A DNA stretch of 64,000 bases from an uncultured Alphaproteobacteria bacterium (GTDB lineage Bacteria; Pseudomonadota; Alphaproteobacteria; HIMB59). The notes under the pieces were generated by a model. It did no database searches. It saw nothing but the letters and a program-made list of their open reading frames with translations, and was not told where the DNA came from. The number at the start of each line of letters is the position of its first letter. Within the stretch, counting starts at the first letter, position 1. The position numbers and the translations under genes were made by a program. The stretch covers positions 62,001 to 126,000 of the forward strand of contig CACMUL010000002.1 of the NCBI GenBank assembly GCA_902616855.1, in the 5' to 3' direction. This document shows, piece after piece, positions 8,292 to 19,769 of the stretch.

Positions 8292-9722
8292 TTGCAAGAT
8301 TTATTAATTATTGGTGGTGGAATTAATGGAGTAGGAATCGCAAGAGATGCGTCCGGAAGGGGTTTAAAAGTTACATTAATTGAAAAAGGAGATTTGGCTT
8401 CAAAAACTTCATCTTGGTCCACAAAATTAATACATGGTGGAATAAGATACCTAGAAAATTACGAATTTAGATTAGTACGAGAGTCTTTAAAAGAGCGTGA
8501 GGTGATTAGAAAAATAGCACCCCATATTACCAAACCGATAAGATTTGTTTTACCCCATGTGCCAAGTTTACGCCCTACATGGTTGATACGTTTAGGACTA
8601 ATACTATACGATTGGATGGGAGGTTTTATATCCTTTCCAAAATCAAAGGTGGTAAACTTAGGTACTGATTATAATGAAAACCCTATTAAATCTAATTTCA
8701 TAACTGGCTATGAATACTCAGACTTATTTGTTGATGATGCTAGGTTGGTTCTCTTAAATGCTCAAGATGCCATAAGCAGAGGTGCTAAAATTTGCACTAA
8801 TTCAAAAGTCCAAAAAGTTGTTAGAAAAAAAAATTATTGGGAAGTTTTTTTAAGTAATGGCGAGGTGTTGCAATCAAAAGTTATTATAAATGCTTCAGGT
8901 CCCTATGTTTTAGATGTGCTAAAAAATATTATTGGAATTGAATCTAAAAAGAAAATACGCCATGTGCAAGGGAGTCATATTATAACCGAGAAGCTATATG
9001 TTGGTGAACAGGCTTATATACTACAGTTAAGTGATAAACGAATAATATTTTTAATACCCTATTTGGATAAATTTACATTAATTGGAACAACAGATCATGA
9101 AGTTAAAACTTACGACAATCCTGAGATAACTGATATTGAAAAAAATTATCTTATTAAATCAGTTAATAAATTTATTAAAAAAGAAATTACTGAAGATGAT
9201 ATTATTTGGACTTATTCAGGTGTTAGGCCCTTGGTTGAAGACTTAAACGAAAATGCTTCTAAGATTACAAGAGACTATACATTTGAGATAGATGATAACG
9301 GTGCTCCGATACTTACAATTTTTGGTGGGAAACTTACTACTTACAGAAAATTATCAGAACATGCGTTAAAGAAAATTTCAAAATATATTAAAATTACTAA
9401 TAAATCTTGGACTGGAAATGAGATTTTACCCGGCGCAAAAGAGATTATAGATAAAAATTTTTTAATTCCTGAAAAACTCTTAAAAAGGTTGAAAAAAACA
9501 TATGGAGATAAAATAATTAATTTAAACCAATATTATCAGAGTTTTATGGATGGTGGAGAACATATTTTTGAGGATCTTTATGAGTTCGAAATTAAATATC
9601 TCGTTCAAGAGGAAATGGCTAAAACTCCAGAAGATATACTCTTTAGGAGGACTAAATTAGGGATAAAATTTCCAGAGGAAAAATTAGCAATTTTAAAAAA
9701 TATTTTAAAAAAATATATATAG
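8292..9722 (+). CDS. glpD: Aerobic glycerol-3-phosphate dehydrogenase
   Basis: A 476-residue FAD flavoprotein. The N-terminus has the Rossmann motif IIGGGINGVGIARDASGRG (residues 6-24), then TSSWSTKLIHGGIRYLE near 40 and PHVPSLRPTWLIR near 90, all closely matching GlpD. It oxidises sn-glycerol-3-phosphate to dihydroxyacetone phosphate and passes electrons to quinone at the inner membrane. The start is a TTG, placed by an AAGG about 9 nt upstream and by the FAD motif, which must lie near the N-terminus. It is followed 27 nt later by glpK. EryB (erythritol-phosphate dehydrogenase) is in the same family and cannot be fully excluded given the erythritol-like kinase on the other arm, but GlpK next door favours GlpD. 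Confidence 0.88.
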   Translation: MQDLLIIGGGINGVGIARDASGRGLKVTLIEKGDLASKTSSWSTKLIHGGIRYLENYEFRLVRESLKEREVIRKIAPHITKPIRFVLPHVPSLRPTWLIRLGLILYDWMGGFISFPKSKVVNLGTDYNENPIKSNFITGYEYSDLFVDDARLVLLNAQDAISRGAKICTNSKVQKVVRKKNYWEVFLSNGEVLQSKVIINASGPYVLDVLKNIIGIESKKKIRHVQGSHIITEKLYVGEQAYILQLSDKRIIFLIPYLDKFTLIGTTDHEVKTYDNPEITDIEKNYLIKSVNKFIKKEITEDDIIWTYSGVRPLVEDLNENASKITRDYTFEIDDNGAPILTIFGGKLTTYRKLSEHALKKISKYIKITNKSWTGNEILPGAKEIIDKNFLIPEKLLKRLKKTYGDKIINLNQYYQSFMDGGEHIFEDLYEFEIKYLVQEEMAKTPEDILFRRTKLGIKFPEEKLAILKNILKKYI

Positions 9723-9749
9723 TATCTTTATGTATAGTACTTCAATTAA

Positions 9750-11240
9750 ATGAGTAAATACATTCTTTCAATTGATCAGGGGACTACCTCGACTAGGTCT
9801 ATAGTTTTCAATAATAAATTTGAAATAGTTTCCTTTGATCAGATAGAGTTAAAACAGTATTTTCCTAAAGATGGCTGCGTTGAACATGACCCTAAAGAGA
9901 TTTATGAAACAATCTTAAAAACATCTAAAAATGCTATAAAAAAATCCAACATCAAACTAACAGATATATCTGCAATTGGTATAACAAATCAGAGAGAGAC
10001 GACAGTGCTTTGGGACAAAGAGACAGGAGAACCTGTTTACAAAGCAATAGTATGGCAAGATCGAAGAACAGTAAATTACTGTAAAGAATTACAAAAAAAA
10101 GGTTATACAAAAAAAATTCAAAAAATTACTGGATTAGTGATTGACTCATATTTTTCAGCAACCAAAATAAAATGGATTATTGACAATATAGAATCCTCAA
10201 AAAAACTTTTAAAAGAAAATAGGCTTTTATTTGGGACAATTGATACTTGGATTCTTTGGAAGTTAACTGAAGGCAGGTCACACTATACTGAGGCTACTAA
10301 TGCATCTAGAACAATGCTGTATGATATAACTAAAAATTCATGGTCTAAAAGCTTATTAAAAATATTTAATATACCGGCATCGATTTTACCCGTGGTTAAA
10401 GATAGCGTAGATGAGTTTGGCTACACTAAGATTTTTGGCTCAAAAATTAAAATTGGAGGGATTGCTGGAGATCAACAAGCAGCAACTATAGGACAGGCAT
10501 GCTTTGAGCCAGGCTCTATAAAGTCAACATATGGTACTGGCTGTTTTATGATTATGAATATAGGAAAAAATATAAAGATATCTAAGAATAATTTGTTAAC
10601 AACAATTGCCTACCGTATCGAAGGAAAAACTACATACGCTCTTGAGGGTTCAATTTTTATTGCGGGTGCAGCGATACAATGGCTTCGAGATTCATTAAAA
10701 GTGATTAGTAGTGCAGAAGAAACCGAGGATTTATATAAAAGTAATGACAAATCTCAACAAATTTACTTTGTGCCTGCATTTGTAGGTTTAGGTGCGCCTT
10801 ATTGGGACGGCGAGGCTAGGGGAGCAATTTTTGGAATGACAAGAAATACTGGTGTTTCAGAACTTGTAAAATCAGCAATAGATAGTGTTGCTTATCAAAC
10901 AAAAGACTTGATTATTTCTATGGAAAAAGACAGTGGAATAAAAATCAATAAAATCAAGGTTGATGGTGGAATGGTAAAAAATGAACAGTTTCTTCAATTT
11001 CTCTCAAATATCTTATTATCAGAGTGTGATCGTCCTAAGATTACAGAAACCACTTCATTAGGAGCAGCGTATTTAGCTGGACTATCTAGTGGGATGCTTG
11101 GAAGCACGAAAGAAATTTCCAAAAAATGGCAAAGTCAAAAATTATTCAAACCAAAGTTACACAAAAAAGAAGTAAAATATCTTTACCAAGGTTGGTTAAA
11201 GGCAGTTAATAAAATAATTGTAAAAAAGAATAGAAAATAA
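9750..11240 (+). CDS. glpK: Glycerol kinase
   Basis: A 496-residue FGGY kinase with the glycerol kinase signatures SIDQGTTSTRSI (residue 7), GITNQRETT (about 84) and WQDRRT (about 104); further blocks are GTIDTWILWKL, GIAGDQQAA and KVDGGMVKN. Length matches the family. It phosphorylates glycerol to sn-glycerol-3-phosphate in the cytoplasm, feeding GlpD just upstream. It sits in the plus-strand operon between glpD and the LysR gene. No glycerol facilitator gene is present in the window, which hints that glycerol or a glycerol derivative enters through the divergent ABC importer or by diffusion. Confidence 0.95.
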   Translation: MSKYILSIDQGTTSTRSIVFNNKFEIVSFDQIELKQYFPKDGCVEHDPKEIYETILKTSKNAIKKSNIKLTDISAIGITNQRETTVLWDKETGEPVYKAIVWQDRRTVNYCKELQKKGYTKKIQKITGLVIDSYFSATKIKWIIDNIESSKKLLKENRLLFGTIDTWILWKLTEGRSHYTEATNASRTMLYDITKNSWSKSLLKIFNIPASILPVVKDSVDEFGYTKIFGSKIKIGGIAGDQQAATIGQACFEPGSIKSTYGTGCFMIMNIGKNIKISKNNLLTTIAYRIEGKTTYALEGSIFIAGAAIQWLRDSLKVISSAEETEDLYKSNDKSQQIYFVPAFVGLGAPYWDGEARGAIFGMTRNTGVSELVKSAIDSVAYQTKDLIISMEKDSGIKINKIKVDGGMVKNEQFLQFLSNILLSECDRPKITETTSLGAAYLAGLSSGMLGSTKEISKKWQSQKLFKPKLHKKEVKYLYQGWLKAVNKIIVKKNRK

Positions 11241-11264
11241 AAAAAATTTTGATATTTATGTTGT

Positions 11265-12155
11265 ATGCGCATAAATATTGAGATTGGTGATATAGAAGCA
11301 TTTATAGAATTAACCGAAACCAATTCATTTGCCAAAGCTGCAAATAATTTGAATTTGTCTCAACCTGCTCTTTCAAGAAGAATTCAAAAATTAGAACATG
11401 AATTAGGCACTACTTTATTTGATAGAACTACAAGAAAAGTTCAATTGTCATATTCTGGTAGAAACTTCTATGACCGTGCCAGAGGAATTATAGAAGCTGT
11501 AAAAACAGCAACAAAAACCCTTAACGAAAAATACAGTTTCCCCTCAATTATTAAAATTGGAGTAGTTCACTCAGCTCTAAGAAATATATTATTTTCGTCT
11601 TTAAAAAAATTCAAAGAAATTGAACCAAGATGCAAGGTTCAAATTATTGAAAGGTCGTCCAATAATGTCGTTGATAGTGTTTTAGGGGGCGAGTGTGATT
11701 TTGGTATTAATTTTACTGGCAAACAAGAACCTGGAATAAATTTTGAGAATTTATTTGTAGAAGATTACGTGGTTGTCTTTCCTAAAGGAGATAAATTAGA
11801 AAAAAAGAGAAAAATAAAAATATCTGAAATAAAAGGTAGAAACTTTATTTCAATTTGGAAGGGCTCTGGAAGTAGAATTTACATTGAAAATGCGCTTGCC
11901 CTGCAAGATGAAGATATAGATTGGGCCTACGAAGTGAGACATATACCAACAGCGTTGAATATGGTTGAACAAGGACTTGGCATAACTTTAGCCCCTAAGT
12001 TGGCTATTTCTAAAGATTATTCTTCTTTATCTTACAGACCTTTAATTGATCCATCTGTGACAAGAACAATAGGTTTGATAAAAAGATCTGGTAGAGATCT
12101 TAGTTATGACTCGCAAAAGTTATATGATCTTTTAAAAGAAAGATTTAAAAGATAA
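11265..12155 (+). CDS. LysR-type transcriptional regulator
   Basis: A 296-residue LysR protein. The N-terminal winged helix-turn-helix is clear (FAKAANNLNLSQPALSRRIQKLE, residues 22-44), followed by the linker helix and a two-lobed effector domain (about 90-296). It starts 24 nt after glpK, so it probably belongs to the same operon and controls the divergent transporter/glycerophosphate promoters or itself. Its effector is unknown; by context a polyol phosphate is likely. It could instead control acnA, which begins 53 nt downstream. Confidence 0.9.
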   Translation: MRINIEIGDIEAFIELTETNSFAKAANNLNLSQPALSRRIQKLEHELGTTLFDRTTRKVQLSYSGRNFYDRARGIIEAVKTATKTLNEKYSFPSIIKIGVVHSALRNILFSSLKKFKEIEPRCKVQIIERSSNNVVDSVLGGECDFGINFTGKQEPGINFENLFVEDYVVVFPKGDKLEKKRKIKISEIKGRNFISIWKGSGSRIYIENALALQDEDIDWAYEVRHIPTALNMVEQGLGITLAPKLAISKDYSSLSYRPLIDPSVTRTIGLIKRSGRDLSYDSQKLYDLLKERFKR

Positions 12156-12193
12156 TTAATTAGCATAATGCATAAATAAATTTACTAATTAAT
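12155..12193. repeat. Inverted repeat between LysR gene and acnA
   Basis: ATTAATTAG (12155-12163) and CTAATTAAT (12185-12193) form a perfect 9-bp inverted repeat with a 21-nt spacer. It covers the end of the regulator gene and the acnA upstream region. Being pure AT it is a weak hairpin with no U-tract, so a binding site or chance are as likely as a terminator. Confidence 0.3.
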
Positions 12194-12208
12194 GTTAATA
12201 ATAAAACT

Positions 12209-14842
12209 ATGTTGTCAGTAGATAGTTTTAATACACTAGATCAATTCTCAAATAATGGGAAACAATACAATTTCTATAATTTATCAAAGTTAGAAGATAG
12301 TTTTCCCAAAATAAAAAATCTACCTAAGTCCAAAAAAATACTTATTGAAAACTTGTTGAGATTAGAAGATGGAAAAGACGTTAATAAAGATCTTATTGAA
12401 AATGTATTAGAAAATCCTGAAAAAAAACACGAAATATTTTTTCTTCCATCAAGAGTATTAATGCAAGACTTCACTGGTGTTCCTGCGGTTGCAGATTTAG
12501 CAGCTATGCGAGATGCTGTTTCAAAAAATGGAGGAGATCCATCAAAAGTTAATCCTATGTCGCAAGTTGATTTAGTTATAGATCATTCTGTAATGGTTGA
12601 TTATTTTGCAAGTCCAAATGCTTTCCAAAAAAATGTAGATATGGAATTTGGAAGAAATGCTGAGAGGTATGAATTTCTGAAATGGGGACAACAAGCTTTT
12701 GAAAATTTTAGAGTTATTCCTCCCGGCACGGGAATATGTCATCAAGTTAATTTAGAATATTTGGCACAAGTGGTGTGGAGCAAAAAAATTAATGAAAATT
12801 ATTTCTTATACCCTGACACTTTAGTTGGAACTGATAGCCATACAACAATGGTAAATGCTCTAGGAGTTCTAGGTTGGGGAGTAGGAGGGATTGAAGCTGA
12901 AGCTGCTATGCTTGGTCAATCTGTTTCTATGCTGCTTCCTGAGGTTATTGGTTTTGAAGTATTAGGAAAAATGAAAGAAGGTGTTACAGCAACAGATTTA
13001 GTTTTAACAATTGTTCAAATGCTACGAGAAAAAGGAGTTGTTGGAAAATTTGTAGAATTTTATGGTGATGGCTTAAAAAATTTATCACTCGCTGACAGAG
13101 CAACTATTGCCAATATGGCTCCAGAATATGGAGCAACTTGTGGTTTTTTTGCAGTTGATGAAGAGACTATCAAGTACTTGAAGTTGACATCTAGAGACTC
13201 CGGTCTGATAAATACTGTTGAAAAATATAATAGAATTCAAGGTTTGTGGGCCGATGACACATGTAATTATAATGATACCGTTCATTTACAATTAGAAAAT
13301 GTTCAAGCATCATTAGCAGGGCCAAAAAGACCCCAAGATAGAATTAATTTAGAAAAAGTGAATTTAAACTTTATAGAATTTTCAAAAAACAAACCCGTTG
13401 AAAGAGAAATTAAAAATCACAATTATAAAATGCAAGATGGTAACGTTGTAATAGCTGCTATAACTTCATGTACTAATACCTCTAATCCAGATGTTTTAGT
13501 TGCGGCAGGCTTAGTCGCAAAAAAGGCTTGTGAATTAGGTTTACAAGCAAAACCTTGGGTTAAGACTTCTTTAGCACCTGGTTCAAAAGTTGTTACTGAT
13601 TATTTGGATAAATCGGGTTTGAATAAATATTTAGACCAACTTGGTTTTCATCTAGTTGGTTATGGATGCACTACGTGTATAGGAAACTCAGGGCCACTTG
13701 ATAAAGATATTGCCGAGTGTATCTCAAAAAATGATTTAACAGTTGCTTCAGTACTTTCAGGTAATAGAAATTTTGAAGGCAGAGTTAATCCACACGTAAA
13801 AGCTAATTATCTTGCCTCACCACCTTTAGTTGTAGCATATGCTTTAGCAGGGTCTGTACTTATTAATTTAACAAGTGATCCCATTGGTATTGACACAAAT
13901 GGTAATGAAGTATTTTTAAAAGACATTTGGCCAAGCAATAGCGAAATCCGAAATGCTGTTGAAAAAAATGTATCGCCTGAAATGTTTAAAAAACAATACT
14001 CTAATGCTTTATATGGGCCAAAAGAATGGCAAAAAATTAATACTTCTACGGGAGACCTGTATAATTGGAATTCTTCATCAACTTACGTACAGAAACCTCC
14101 GTTTTTTGATAATCAATCAAATGATGATAAAGAGATTAAGCCAATTGAGAATGCAAGACCTTTATTACTTCTAGGCAATAGTGTTACTACAGATCACATT
14201 TCACCTGCAGGGGCTATTAAAGTTGATAGTCCTGCTGGCAACTACTTCATGGAACGGCAAATACGTCAAAATGATTTTAATTCATATGGTGCTAGAAGGG
14301 GCAATCATGAAGTAATGGTAAGGGGTACTTTTGCCAATATAAGAATTAAAAACCAACTGCTATCAAACGTTGAGGGCGGATACTCAATTTTAGAACCTGA
14401 TAAGAAAAAAATGAGTGTTTATGATGTTGCTATGGAGTATGCAAAAAGGTCTGAAAATGTTGTAGTTTTTGCAGGAGAAGAATACGGAACTGGATCATCG
14501 CGTGATTGGGCTGCAAAAGGTACGAAGTTATTAGGCATTAAGGCAGTTATTGCTGAAAGTTTTGAAAGAATACACCGATCAAATTTGGTTGGAATGGGAG
14601 TTCTGCCTGTACAACTTAAAAGTCACACAATAAATGATTTAAATATTCAATCGTCTGATTTAATAAATATAAAACTTACTGAAGACCTGAAGCCTTTACA
14701 AGAATTAGAAGTCATTATTCAAAGCAATGTGAGAAATATAAAAATAGATTGTATTTTAAGAATTGATACTATCAATGAGCTACAATATTATAAAGCAGAC
14801 GGCATATTAAATTTTGTTTTAAAAAATATTCTAAAAAATTAA
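12209..14842 (+). CDS. acnA: Aconitate hydratase A
   Basis: An 877-residue aconitase of the AcnA/IRP1 type. The three cluster cysteines are visible in TSCTNTSNP (about residue 414) and [10 protein letters not shown] (about 480), and a GTDSHTTM block near 210 and the C-terminal swivel domain ([27 protein letters not shown]) are present. It isomerises citrate to isocitrate through a [4Fe-4S] cluster. It stands alone on the plus strand and its stop overlaps that of sucB on the other strand by 4 nt, so the two transcripts collide with no terminator between them. Its promoter must lie in the 53 nt after the LysR gene. Confidence 0.96.
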   Translation: MLSVDSFNTLDQFSNNGKQYNFYNLSKLEDSFPKIKNLPKSKKILIENLLRLEDGKDVNKDLIENVLENPEKKHEIFFLPSRVLMQDFTGVPAVADLAAMRDAVSKNGGDPSKVNPMSQVDLVIDHSVMVDYFASPNAFQKNVDMEFGRNAERYEFLKWGQQAFENFRVIPPGTGICHQVNLEYLAQVVWSKKINENYFLYPDTLVGTDSHTTMVNALGVLGWGVGGIEAEAAMLGQSVSMLLPEVIGFEVLGKMKEGVTATDLVLTIVQMLREKGVVGKFVEFYGDGLKNLSLADRATIANMAPEYGATCGFFAVDEETIKYLKLTSRDSGLINTVEKYNRIQGLWADDTCNYNDTVHLQLENVQASLAGPKRPQDRINLEKVNLNFIEFSKNKPVEREIKNHNYKMQDGNVVIAAITSCTNTSNPDVLVAAGLVAKKACELGLQAKPWVKTSLAPGSKVVTDYLDKSGLNKYLDQLGFHLVGYGCTTCIGNSGPLDKDIAECISKNDLTVASVLSGNRNFEGRVNPHVKANYLASPPLVVAYALAGSVLINLTSDPIGIDTNGNEVFLKDIWPSNSEIRNAVEKNVSPEMFKKQYSNALYGPKEWQKINTSTGDLYNWNSSSTYVQKPPFFDNQSNDDKEIKPIENARPLLLLGNSVTTDHISPAGAIKVDSPAGNYFMERQIRQNDFNSYGARRGNHEVMVRGTFANIRIKNQLLSNVEGGYSILEPDKKKMSVYDVAMEYAKRSENVVVFAGEEYGTGSSRDWAAKGTKLLGIKAVIAESFERIHRSNLVGMGVLPVQLKSHTINDLNIQSSDLINIKLTEDLKPLQELEVIIQSNVRNIKIDCILRIDTINELQYYKADGILNFVLKNILKN

Positions 14843-15924
14843 ATAATTTTTGGATTTTCTAACAGTTCTTTTATTCTAACTAAAAAAGTTACTGCTTGCT
14901 TACCATCTATTAATCTGTGGTCATAACTTAATGCAATATACATCATTGGTTTTATAACAATCTTCTTTTTTACGGCGATAGGTCTATCAATTATTGAATG
15001 CATACCTAATATAGCACTTTGAGGTGGGTTGATAATTGGGGTGCTCATCATAGAACCATATATTCCTCCATTTGTAATTGAGAATGTCCCTCCTGATAAA
15101 TCGCTCATGGAAAGTTTATTTGAATTTGCTTTCTCAGATAATTCAATAATATACTTTTCAATTTCTGCATTTGATAAATCTCCAGCATTTCTAATTATTG
15201 GAACAACAAGCCCCTTTTCAGATCCAATTGCAATACCTATATCAAAGTAGTTTTTATAAATTATTTTATCTTCGTGAATTTCTGAATTAATCTCTGGTAT
15301 TTCTTTTAAAACTTCTGTGCAGGCTTTAACAAAAAAAGACATAATGCCAAGTTTCACACCATGTTTTTTTTGAAAACTTGTTTGTTCTTTTTTTCTAAGA
15401 GACATAATTGCTGACATATCGACTTCGTTAAATGTTGTGAGAATGGCAGCTGTATTTTGAGCTTCTTTTAACCTTCTGGCAATTGTTTGTCTTAATTTTG
15501 ACATTGGGATAGTTTTTTCATCTAACGTAGAGTCATCTTTGTCGAAGTTTGGGAGATCAACTACCTTAGCTGGAGTTTTTGTTTGATTTTCGCTAACTTT
15601 AGAGACATTAGATGGGTCAATTGTTTGTTTTTCTTCATTTATTTCTTCGATTTGACTTGTCTCTGGTTTGGGCTTTTGCTCAGTAGTCGTATTTTCTGAT
15701 ATTTCAGCAATAGATTGACCAACATTCACAGTAGATCCCTCTGGGGTTATTATCTTTGTTAATTTTCCAGAGGTTTGAGCAGGAATTTCAATTGTTATTT
15801 TCTCTGTTTCAATTTCAGCTAAATTATCGCCAGACTCAAAGCTATCTCCCTCTTTGATCAACCAAGATGTAAGCGTGCCTTCAATAATCGACTCTCCAAG
15901 CTCAGGTACTGTTATGTTTTTCAT
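14839..15924 (-). CDS. sucB: Dihydrolipoyllysine succinyltransferase (2-oxoglutarate dehydrogenase E2)
   Basis: A 361-residue E2 subunit. The lipoyl domain (residues 1-75) has its lipoylation lysine in [10 protein letters not shown] (K42). The catalytic acyltransferase domain runs from about 137 to the end with the active site YDHRLIDG (H336, D340). Between them is only a low-complexity acidic linker of about 60 residues; I cannot find the ~35-residue peripheral-subunit-binding domain that normally anchors E1/E3, which explains the short length. It transfers succinyl groups to CoA in the 2-oxoglutarate dehydrogenase complex. It shares one base with sucA. No lpd gene follows; acnA converges instead. 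Confidence 0.94.
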   Translation of the reverse strand: MKNITVPELGESIIEGTLTSWLIKEGDSFESGDNLAEIETEKITIEIPAQTSGKLTKIITPEGSTVNVGQSIAEISENTTTEQKPKPETSQIEEINEEKQTIDPSNVSKVSENQTKTPAKVVDLPNFDKDDSTLDEKTIPMSKLRQTIARRLKEAQNTAAILTTFNEVDMSAIMSLRKKEQTSFQKKHGVKLGIMSFFVKACTEVLKEIPEINSEIHEDKIIYKNYFDIGIAIGSEKGLVVPIIRNAGDLSNAEIEKYIIELSEKANSNKLSMSDLSGGTFSITNGGIYGSMMSTPIINPPQSAILGMHSIIDRPIAVKKKIVIKPMMYIALSYDHRLIDGKQAVTFLVRIKELLENPKII

Positions 15925-18773
15925 TACTCTTTCGGTAAGTTTTTAAATTTCATAAAACTGACACCACTTCTTTCTTTTATAACACGTTTTAGTGATGATT
16001 TAAGAGCTAATTCTTTTATTAGTTGCTGATTAGTACTATGTCTTTTTGATATGCCTGTAGCAGGAGCTGCTGCAGGGCGTCTTCCAACATAATGAACTTT
16101 TTTGGTTAAATTATTTTTTACTAAAACATGTCTAATACGACTTTTAACAAAACTCCATGCTCCCATATTTTTTGGCTCCTCTTGAACCCATAAAATCTCA
16201 CTTTCTTTATGTTTTAATATAACATCTCCTATGGCATCAAATGGAAATGGATAAATTTGCTCAATACGAACTATTTTTACATCTTTAATATTATTCTTTG
16301 TTCTAAAATCATCTAATTCATAAAATATTTTTCCAGAGCAGAAAATTATCCTTTTTGGGTTTTTGATTTCATCTTCAATAAGGCGATGAAAAGATGAGCG
16401 TCCAGTAAATTCACTAATAGATGATACATTATTTGGGTGGCGCAGTGTGGATTTAGGGGTAAATACTATTAGTGGTTTTCTAAAATTTCTATGTATTTGC
16501 CTTCTCAAAGCATGAAAGTAGCTCGCAGGGGTGGTGCAGTTTACAATCTGAACGTTATCTTCTGCTGCCATTTGAAGAAATCTTTCTATTCTTGCACTGG
16601 AGTGTTCAGGACCCATGCCCTCATGACCATGAGGTAATAACATGACTAATCCACTCATTTGCATCCATTTTCTCTCACTTGAAGCAATAAACTGGTCAAT
16701 AATAATTTGGGCACCGTTGGCAAAATCTCCAAATTGGGCCTCCCATAAAACCAAAGTATTCGGGTCTGCTAATGAGTACCCATATTCAAAACCTAGTACA
16801 CCTAATTCAGAGAGAAAACTATCAATTACTTCAAACTGTTTTTGATTTTTAGCAATGTGATTGAGTGGAATATATCTCTCTTCTGATTTTTGATCATAAA
16901 AAACTGAGTGTCTCTGACTGAAAGTTCCCCTTCCAGAATCTTGACCTGCAAGTCTCACTCTATATCCTTCCTTTAACAATGCTCCAAATGCTAAAGCCTC
17001 AGCAAAAGACCAGTCAATATTCTTACCTGATTTTATTGAAGTTAATCGAGATTTATTAAATTTTTCTAATTTCGGATGAAGATTAAATCCTTTAGGTATT
17101 TGTGAAATTTTTGTGCCAATTTCCTTTAAAGATTTTTCTGACTCAGCTGTTCTACCTCTTCTAAGTGGATCTTTTGGTGCAAGACTTAATCCACTCCATT
17201 GTCCACCCATCCAAGATTTTGTTTTTAATTTATAGTTTTTTGCTTTTTCAAATTTCTTCTCGAGATCAGACCATATTCTGTCTTTGATGAAGTCTACCTG
17301 TTTTGTATTTACTACTTCTTGGCTTATAAGTTTATCTGCATAAATACTGGCAACTGTTTTTTTCTTTTTTATAGTTTGATACATCAATGGTTGAGTGAAA
17401 GAGGGTTCATCACCCTCGTTATGTCCATGTTTTCTGTAACAAAACATATCAACAAGTGTATCTTTTTTGAATGTGTTTCTAAATTCTGTTGCAGCTCTTG
17501 AGGCTAAAACAACAGCCTCTGGGTCATCTCCATTTACATGAAATATTGGGGATTGAACAATTTTTCCTATCTCTGAAGAGTAAGGCGCAGATCGGCTATA
17601 TTGAGGACTAGTTGTAAATCCAATTTGATTATTAATAATAAAGTGAATTAGTCCGCCAATTCTGTAGCCGTTTAATTGTGACATAGTAAAGGTTTCAGCA
17701 ACAATACCTTGTCCAGCAATTGCTGCGTCTCCATGAATTAGTAGACCTGAAACTTTCGTATTATTTTTGTCTTGAATGATTGTTTGTTTAGCTCTTATTT
17801 TGCCGGCTACAACTGGATTTACCGCTTCTAAGTGAGAGGGATTAGCTGCCATACTCACATGAATAATCTTACCTCCAAAACTTCTATCAGAGCTTGCACC
17901 TAAATGATATTTAACATCACCAGAGCCCTGATCACTGAGGGCATTCTCGCCTCCATGGATAAATTCTCCAAAAATTTGAACATGAGGTTTTTTTACTATG
18001 TTAGCTAGTATATTTAGTCTTCCTCTGTGGGCGCATGCAAAGGAAAAATCTTCTACACCATATTCTGAGGATCTTTTTAAAATCTGTTCAAGCGCTGGTA
18101 TTGTAGACTCAGCTCCTTCAAGTCCAAATCTTTTGGTACCTCTGTACTTTGTATCTAGAAACTTTTCAAAATATTCTGCTGTAATTAATCTCTCCAAGAT
18201 TGTCCTTTTACCCTTAGGGGTTAATTGCATATCTTTTTTTTCCTCTATTCTATCCTTTAGCCATTTGTATTCTTCGGCGGACTGAATATGTTTGTATTCA
18301 ATTGCCAAGGTGCCAGAATAGATACTCTGAAGTTTTTCGAAAACTTCACGTACAGTAGCTTTCTGAAATCCTAAATAGCCAAATAAAAAAATTTTTCGAT
18401 CATAATCTTTTTTTTGAAAACCGTAATACTCGGGATCTAAACCTGATGGATTATTCTTTGCCATTAAACCTAAAGGGTCAAGATCAGCTATAAGGTGCCC
18501 TATCTCTCTGTAAGCTCTTATCATCATTACAAGTCGAAGAGAGTCAGTAATTGCCTGATCAAGGGAAATCTGATTAAAATCAATGTCTCTTGAGGTCTCT
18601 GACCAATTTATTTTTTGATAGTCAGCTAGAATAGAGATTTCCTCAGGAGCGAGAGCTTTAAAGAATTCATGCCAGCTCTTATCAACAAGACTTGGGTCTT
18701 TTATATAATCTCTATATATCGCTATTACTTGAGAGGCATTATTAGTTGTGAGAAATGAATTATAAGATCTCAT
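15924..18773 (-). CDS. sucA: 2-oxoglutarate dehydrogenase E1
   Basis: A 949-residue thiamine-diphosphate E1 subunit, close to the usual length. It shows the N-terminal segment ([18 protein letters not shown]), the SucA active-site region [15 protein letters not shown] (about 245), [12 protein letters not shown] (about 345) and [13 protein letters not shown] (about 379), and the C-terminal [14 protein letters not shown] and [15 protein letters not shown] blocks. It decarboxylates 2-oxoglutarate and passes the succinyl group to SucB, encoded just downstream. It follows mdh by 51 nt, so it is probably part of the sdhCDAB-mdh-sucAB transcript. Confidence 0.96.
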   Translation of the reverse strand: MRSYNSFLTTNNASQVIAIYRDYIKDPSLVDKSWHEFFKALAPEEISILADYQKINWSETSRDIDFNQISLDQAITDSLRLVMMIRAYREIGHLIADLDPLGLMAKNNPSGLDPEYYGFQKKDYDRKIFLFGYLGFQKATVREVFEKLQSIYSGTLAIEYKHIQSAEEYKWLKDRIEEKKDMQLTPKGKRTILERLITAEYFEKFLDTKYRGTKRFGLEGAESTIPALEQILKRSSEYGVEDFSFACAHRGRLNILANIVKKPHVQIFGEFIHGGENALSDQGSGDVKYHLGASSDRSFGGKIIHVSMAANPSHLEAVNPVVAGKIRAKQTIIQDKNNTKVSGLLIHGDAAIAGQGIVAETFTMSQLNGYRIGGLIHFIINNQIGFTTSPQYSRSAPYSSEIGKIVQSPIFHVNGDDPEAVVLASRAATEFRNTFKKDTLVDMFCYRKHGHNEGDEPSFTQPLMYQTIKKKKTVASIYADKLISQEVVNTKQVDFIKDRIWSDLEKKFEKAKNYKLKTKSWMGGQWSGLSLAPKDPLRRGRTAESEKSLKEIGTKISQIPKGFNLHPKLEKFNKSRLTSIKSGKNIDWSFAEALAFGALLKEGYRVRLAGQDSGRGTFSQRHSVFYDQKSEERYIPLNHIAKNQKQFEVIDSFLSELGVLGFEYGYSLADPNTLVLWEAQFGDFANGAQIIIDQFIASSERKWMQMSGLVMLLPHGHEGMGPEHSSARIERFLQMAAEDNVQIVNCTTPASYFHALRRQIHRNFRKPLIVFTPKSTLRHPNNVSSISEFTGRSSFHRLIEDEIKNPKRIIFCSGKIFYELDDFRTKNNIKDVKIVRIEQIYPFPFDAIGDVILKHKESEILWVQEEPKNMGAWSFVKSRIRHVLVKNNLTKKVHYVGRRPAAAPATGISKRHSTNQQLIKELALKSSLKRVIKERSGVSFMKFKNLPKE

Positions 18774-18824
18774 TAATAGGTTTATGTATACGCCTATCTA
18801 ATAAAGATGTCATTTGATTTTTGA

Positions 18825-19769
18825 TCATAAAAGCTTATCAACAGCAGATACTAAACCCTGCACAGATTTGACAGATTTTTTTAACATTAATTTCTCTTTG
18901 GCTGTAAGTTTTACCTCAATAATTTTTTCAATTCCTTTATTTCCAATAATTGTAGGCACTCCCATATACATATTTTTAAGGCCATATTGGCCATTGATAT
19001 AAGCAGCACAAGGTAAAAGTTTTTTTTGATTTAATAAAAAAGCCTCTGCCATCTGAATTGCCGAACTAGCAGGTGCGTAGAAAGCTGATCCATTTTTTAA
19101 TAACTTCACGATTTCACCACCGCCCATTCTTGTTCGATCGACTATTTTTTCAATTTTTGAATAAGGGAATTTTTTAAGCTTTATAAAATCGATTAAAGGG
19201 ACACCTCCTATTGTTGTGTAATTAATTAGAGGCACCATGTCATCTCCATGGCCTCCTAATACAAATGTTTCAACATCATTCACGGATACCTTCAAAGCAT
19301 CTGATAAGAAATATTTCATTCGGGAGGAGTCCAATACTCCTGCCATGCCCACACACATGTTTTTGGGTAGTTTGGAGTATTTCTGGAGAACGTACACCAT
19401 CGCATCTAGTGGGTTTGTAATACAAATAACAAATGCTTTAGGAGCATATTTTTTTATATCTAGTGCAATTTTTTTTATTATTTTTCCATTGATCTCAAGT
19501 AAATCATCTCTACTCATTCCAGGTTTACGGGGTAAGCCAGCAGTTATGATGATAACGTCAGATCCCTTCATTTTTGAAAAATCATTGGTACCTTCTATTG
19601 ACCCTGTGAAACCCTCGACAGCTGATGATTGACTAAGGTCTAAAGCTTTTCCTTGAGGCATCCCAGAAACAACATCAATAAGTGTTATGTTACCGAGTTT
19701 TTTTAAAGCTAATAAATGTGCAAGTGTACCTCCAATATTTCCAGCACCAATTAATGATATTTTATTCAC
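18825..19769 (-). CDS. mdh: Malate dehydrogenase
   Basis: A 314-residue NAD-dependent malate dehydrogenase of the LDH-like type. It has [10 protein letters not shown] (residues 8-17), Asp32 that selects NAD, substrate arginines R81/R87 ([12 protein letters not shown]) and R150, and the catalytic histidine H174 (GGHGDDMV). The start is a GTG overlapping the sdhB stop (GTGA), so translation is coupled to sdhB. In many alphaproteobacteria mdh is followed by sucCD; here sucA follows directly. Confidence 0.95.
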   Translation of the reverse strand: MNKISLIGAGNIGGTLAHLLALKKLGNITLIDVVSGMPQGKALDLSQSSAVEGFTGSIEGTNDFSKMKGSDVIIITAGLPRKPGMSRDDLLEINGKIIKKIALDIKKYAPKAFVICITNPLDAMVYVLQKYSKLPKNMCVGMAGVLDSSRMKYFLSDALKVSVNDVETFVLGGHGDDMVPLINYTTIGGVPLIDFIKLKKFPYSKIEKIVDRTRMGGGEIVKLLKNGSAFYAPASSAIQMAEAFLLNQKKLLPCAAYINGQYGLKNMYMGVPTIIGNKGIEKIIEVKLTAKEKLMLKKSVKSVQGLVSAVDKLL

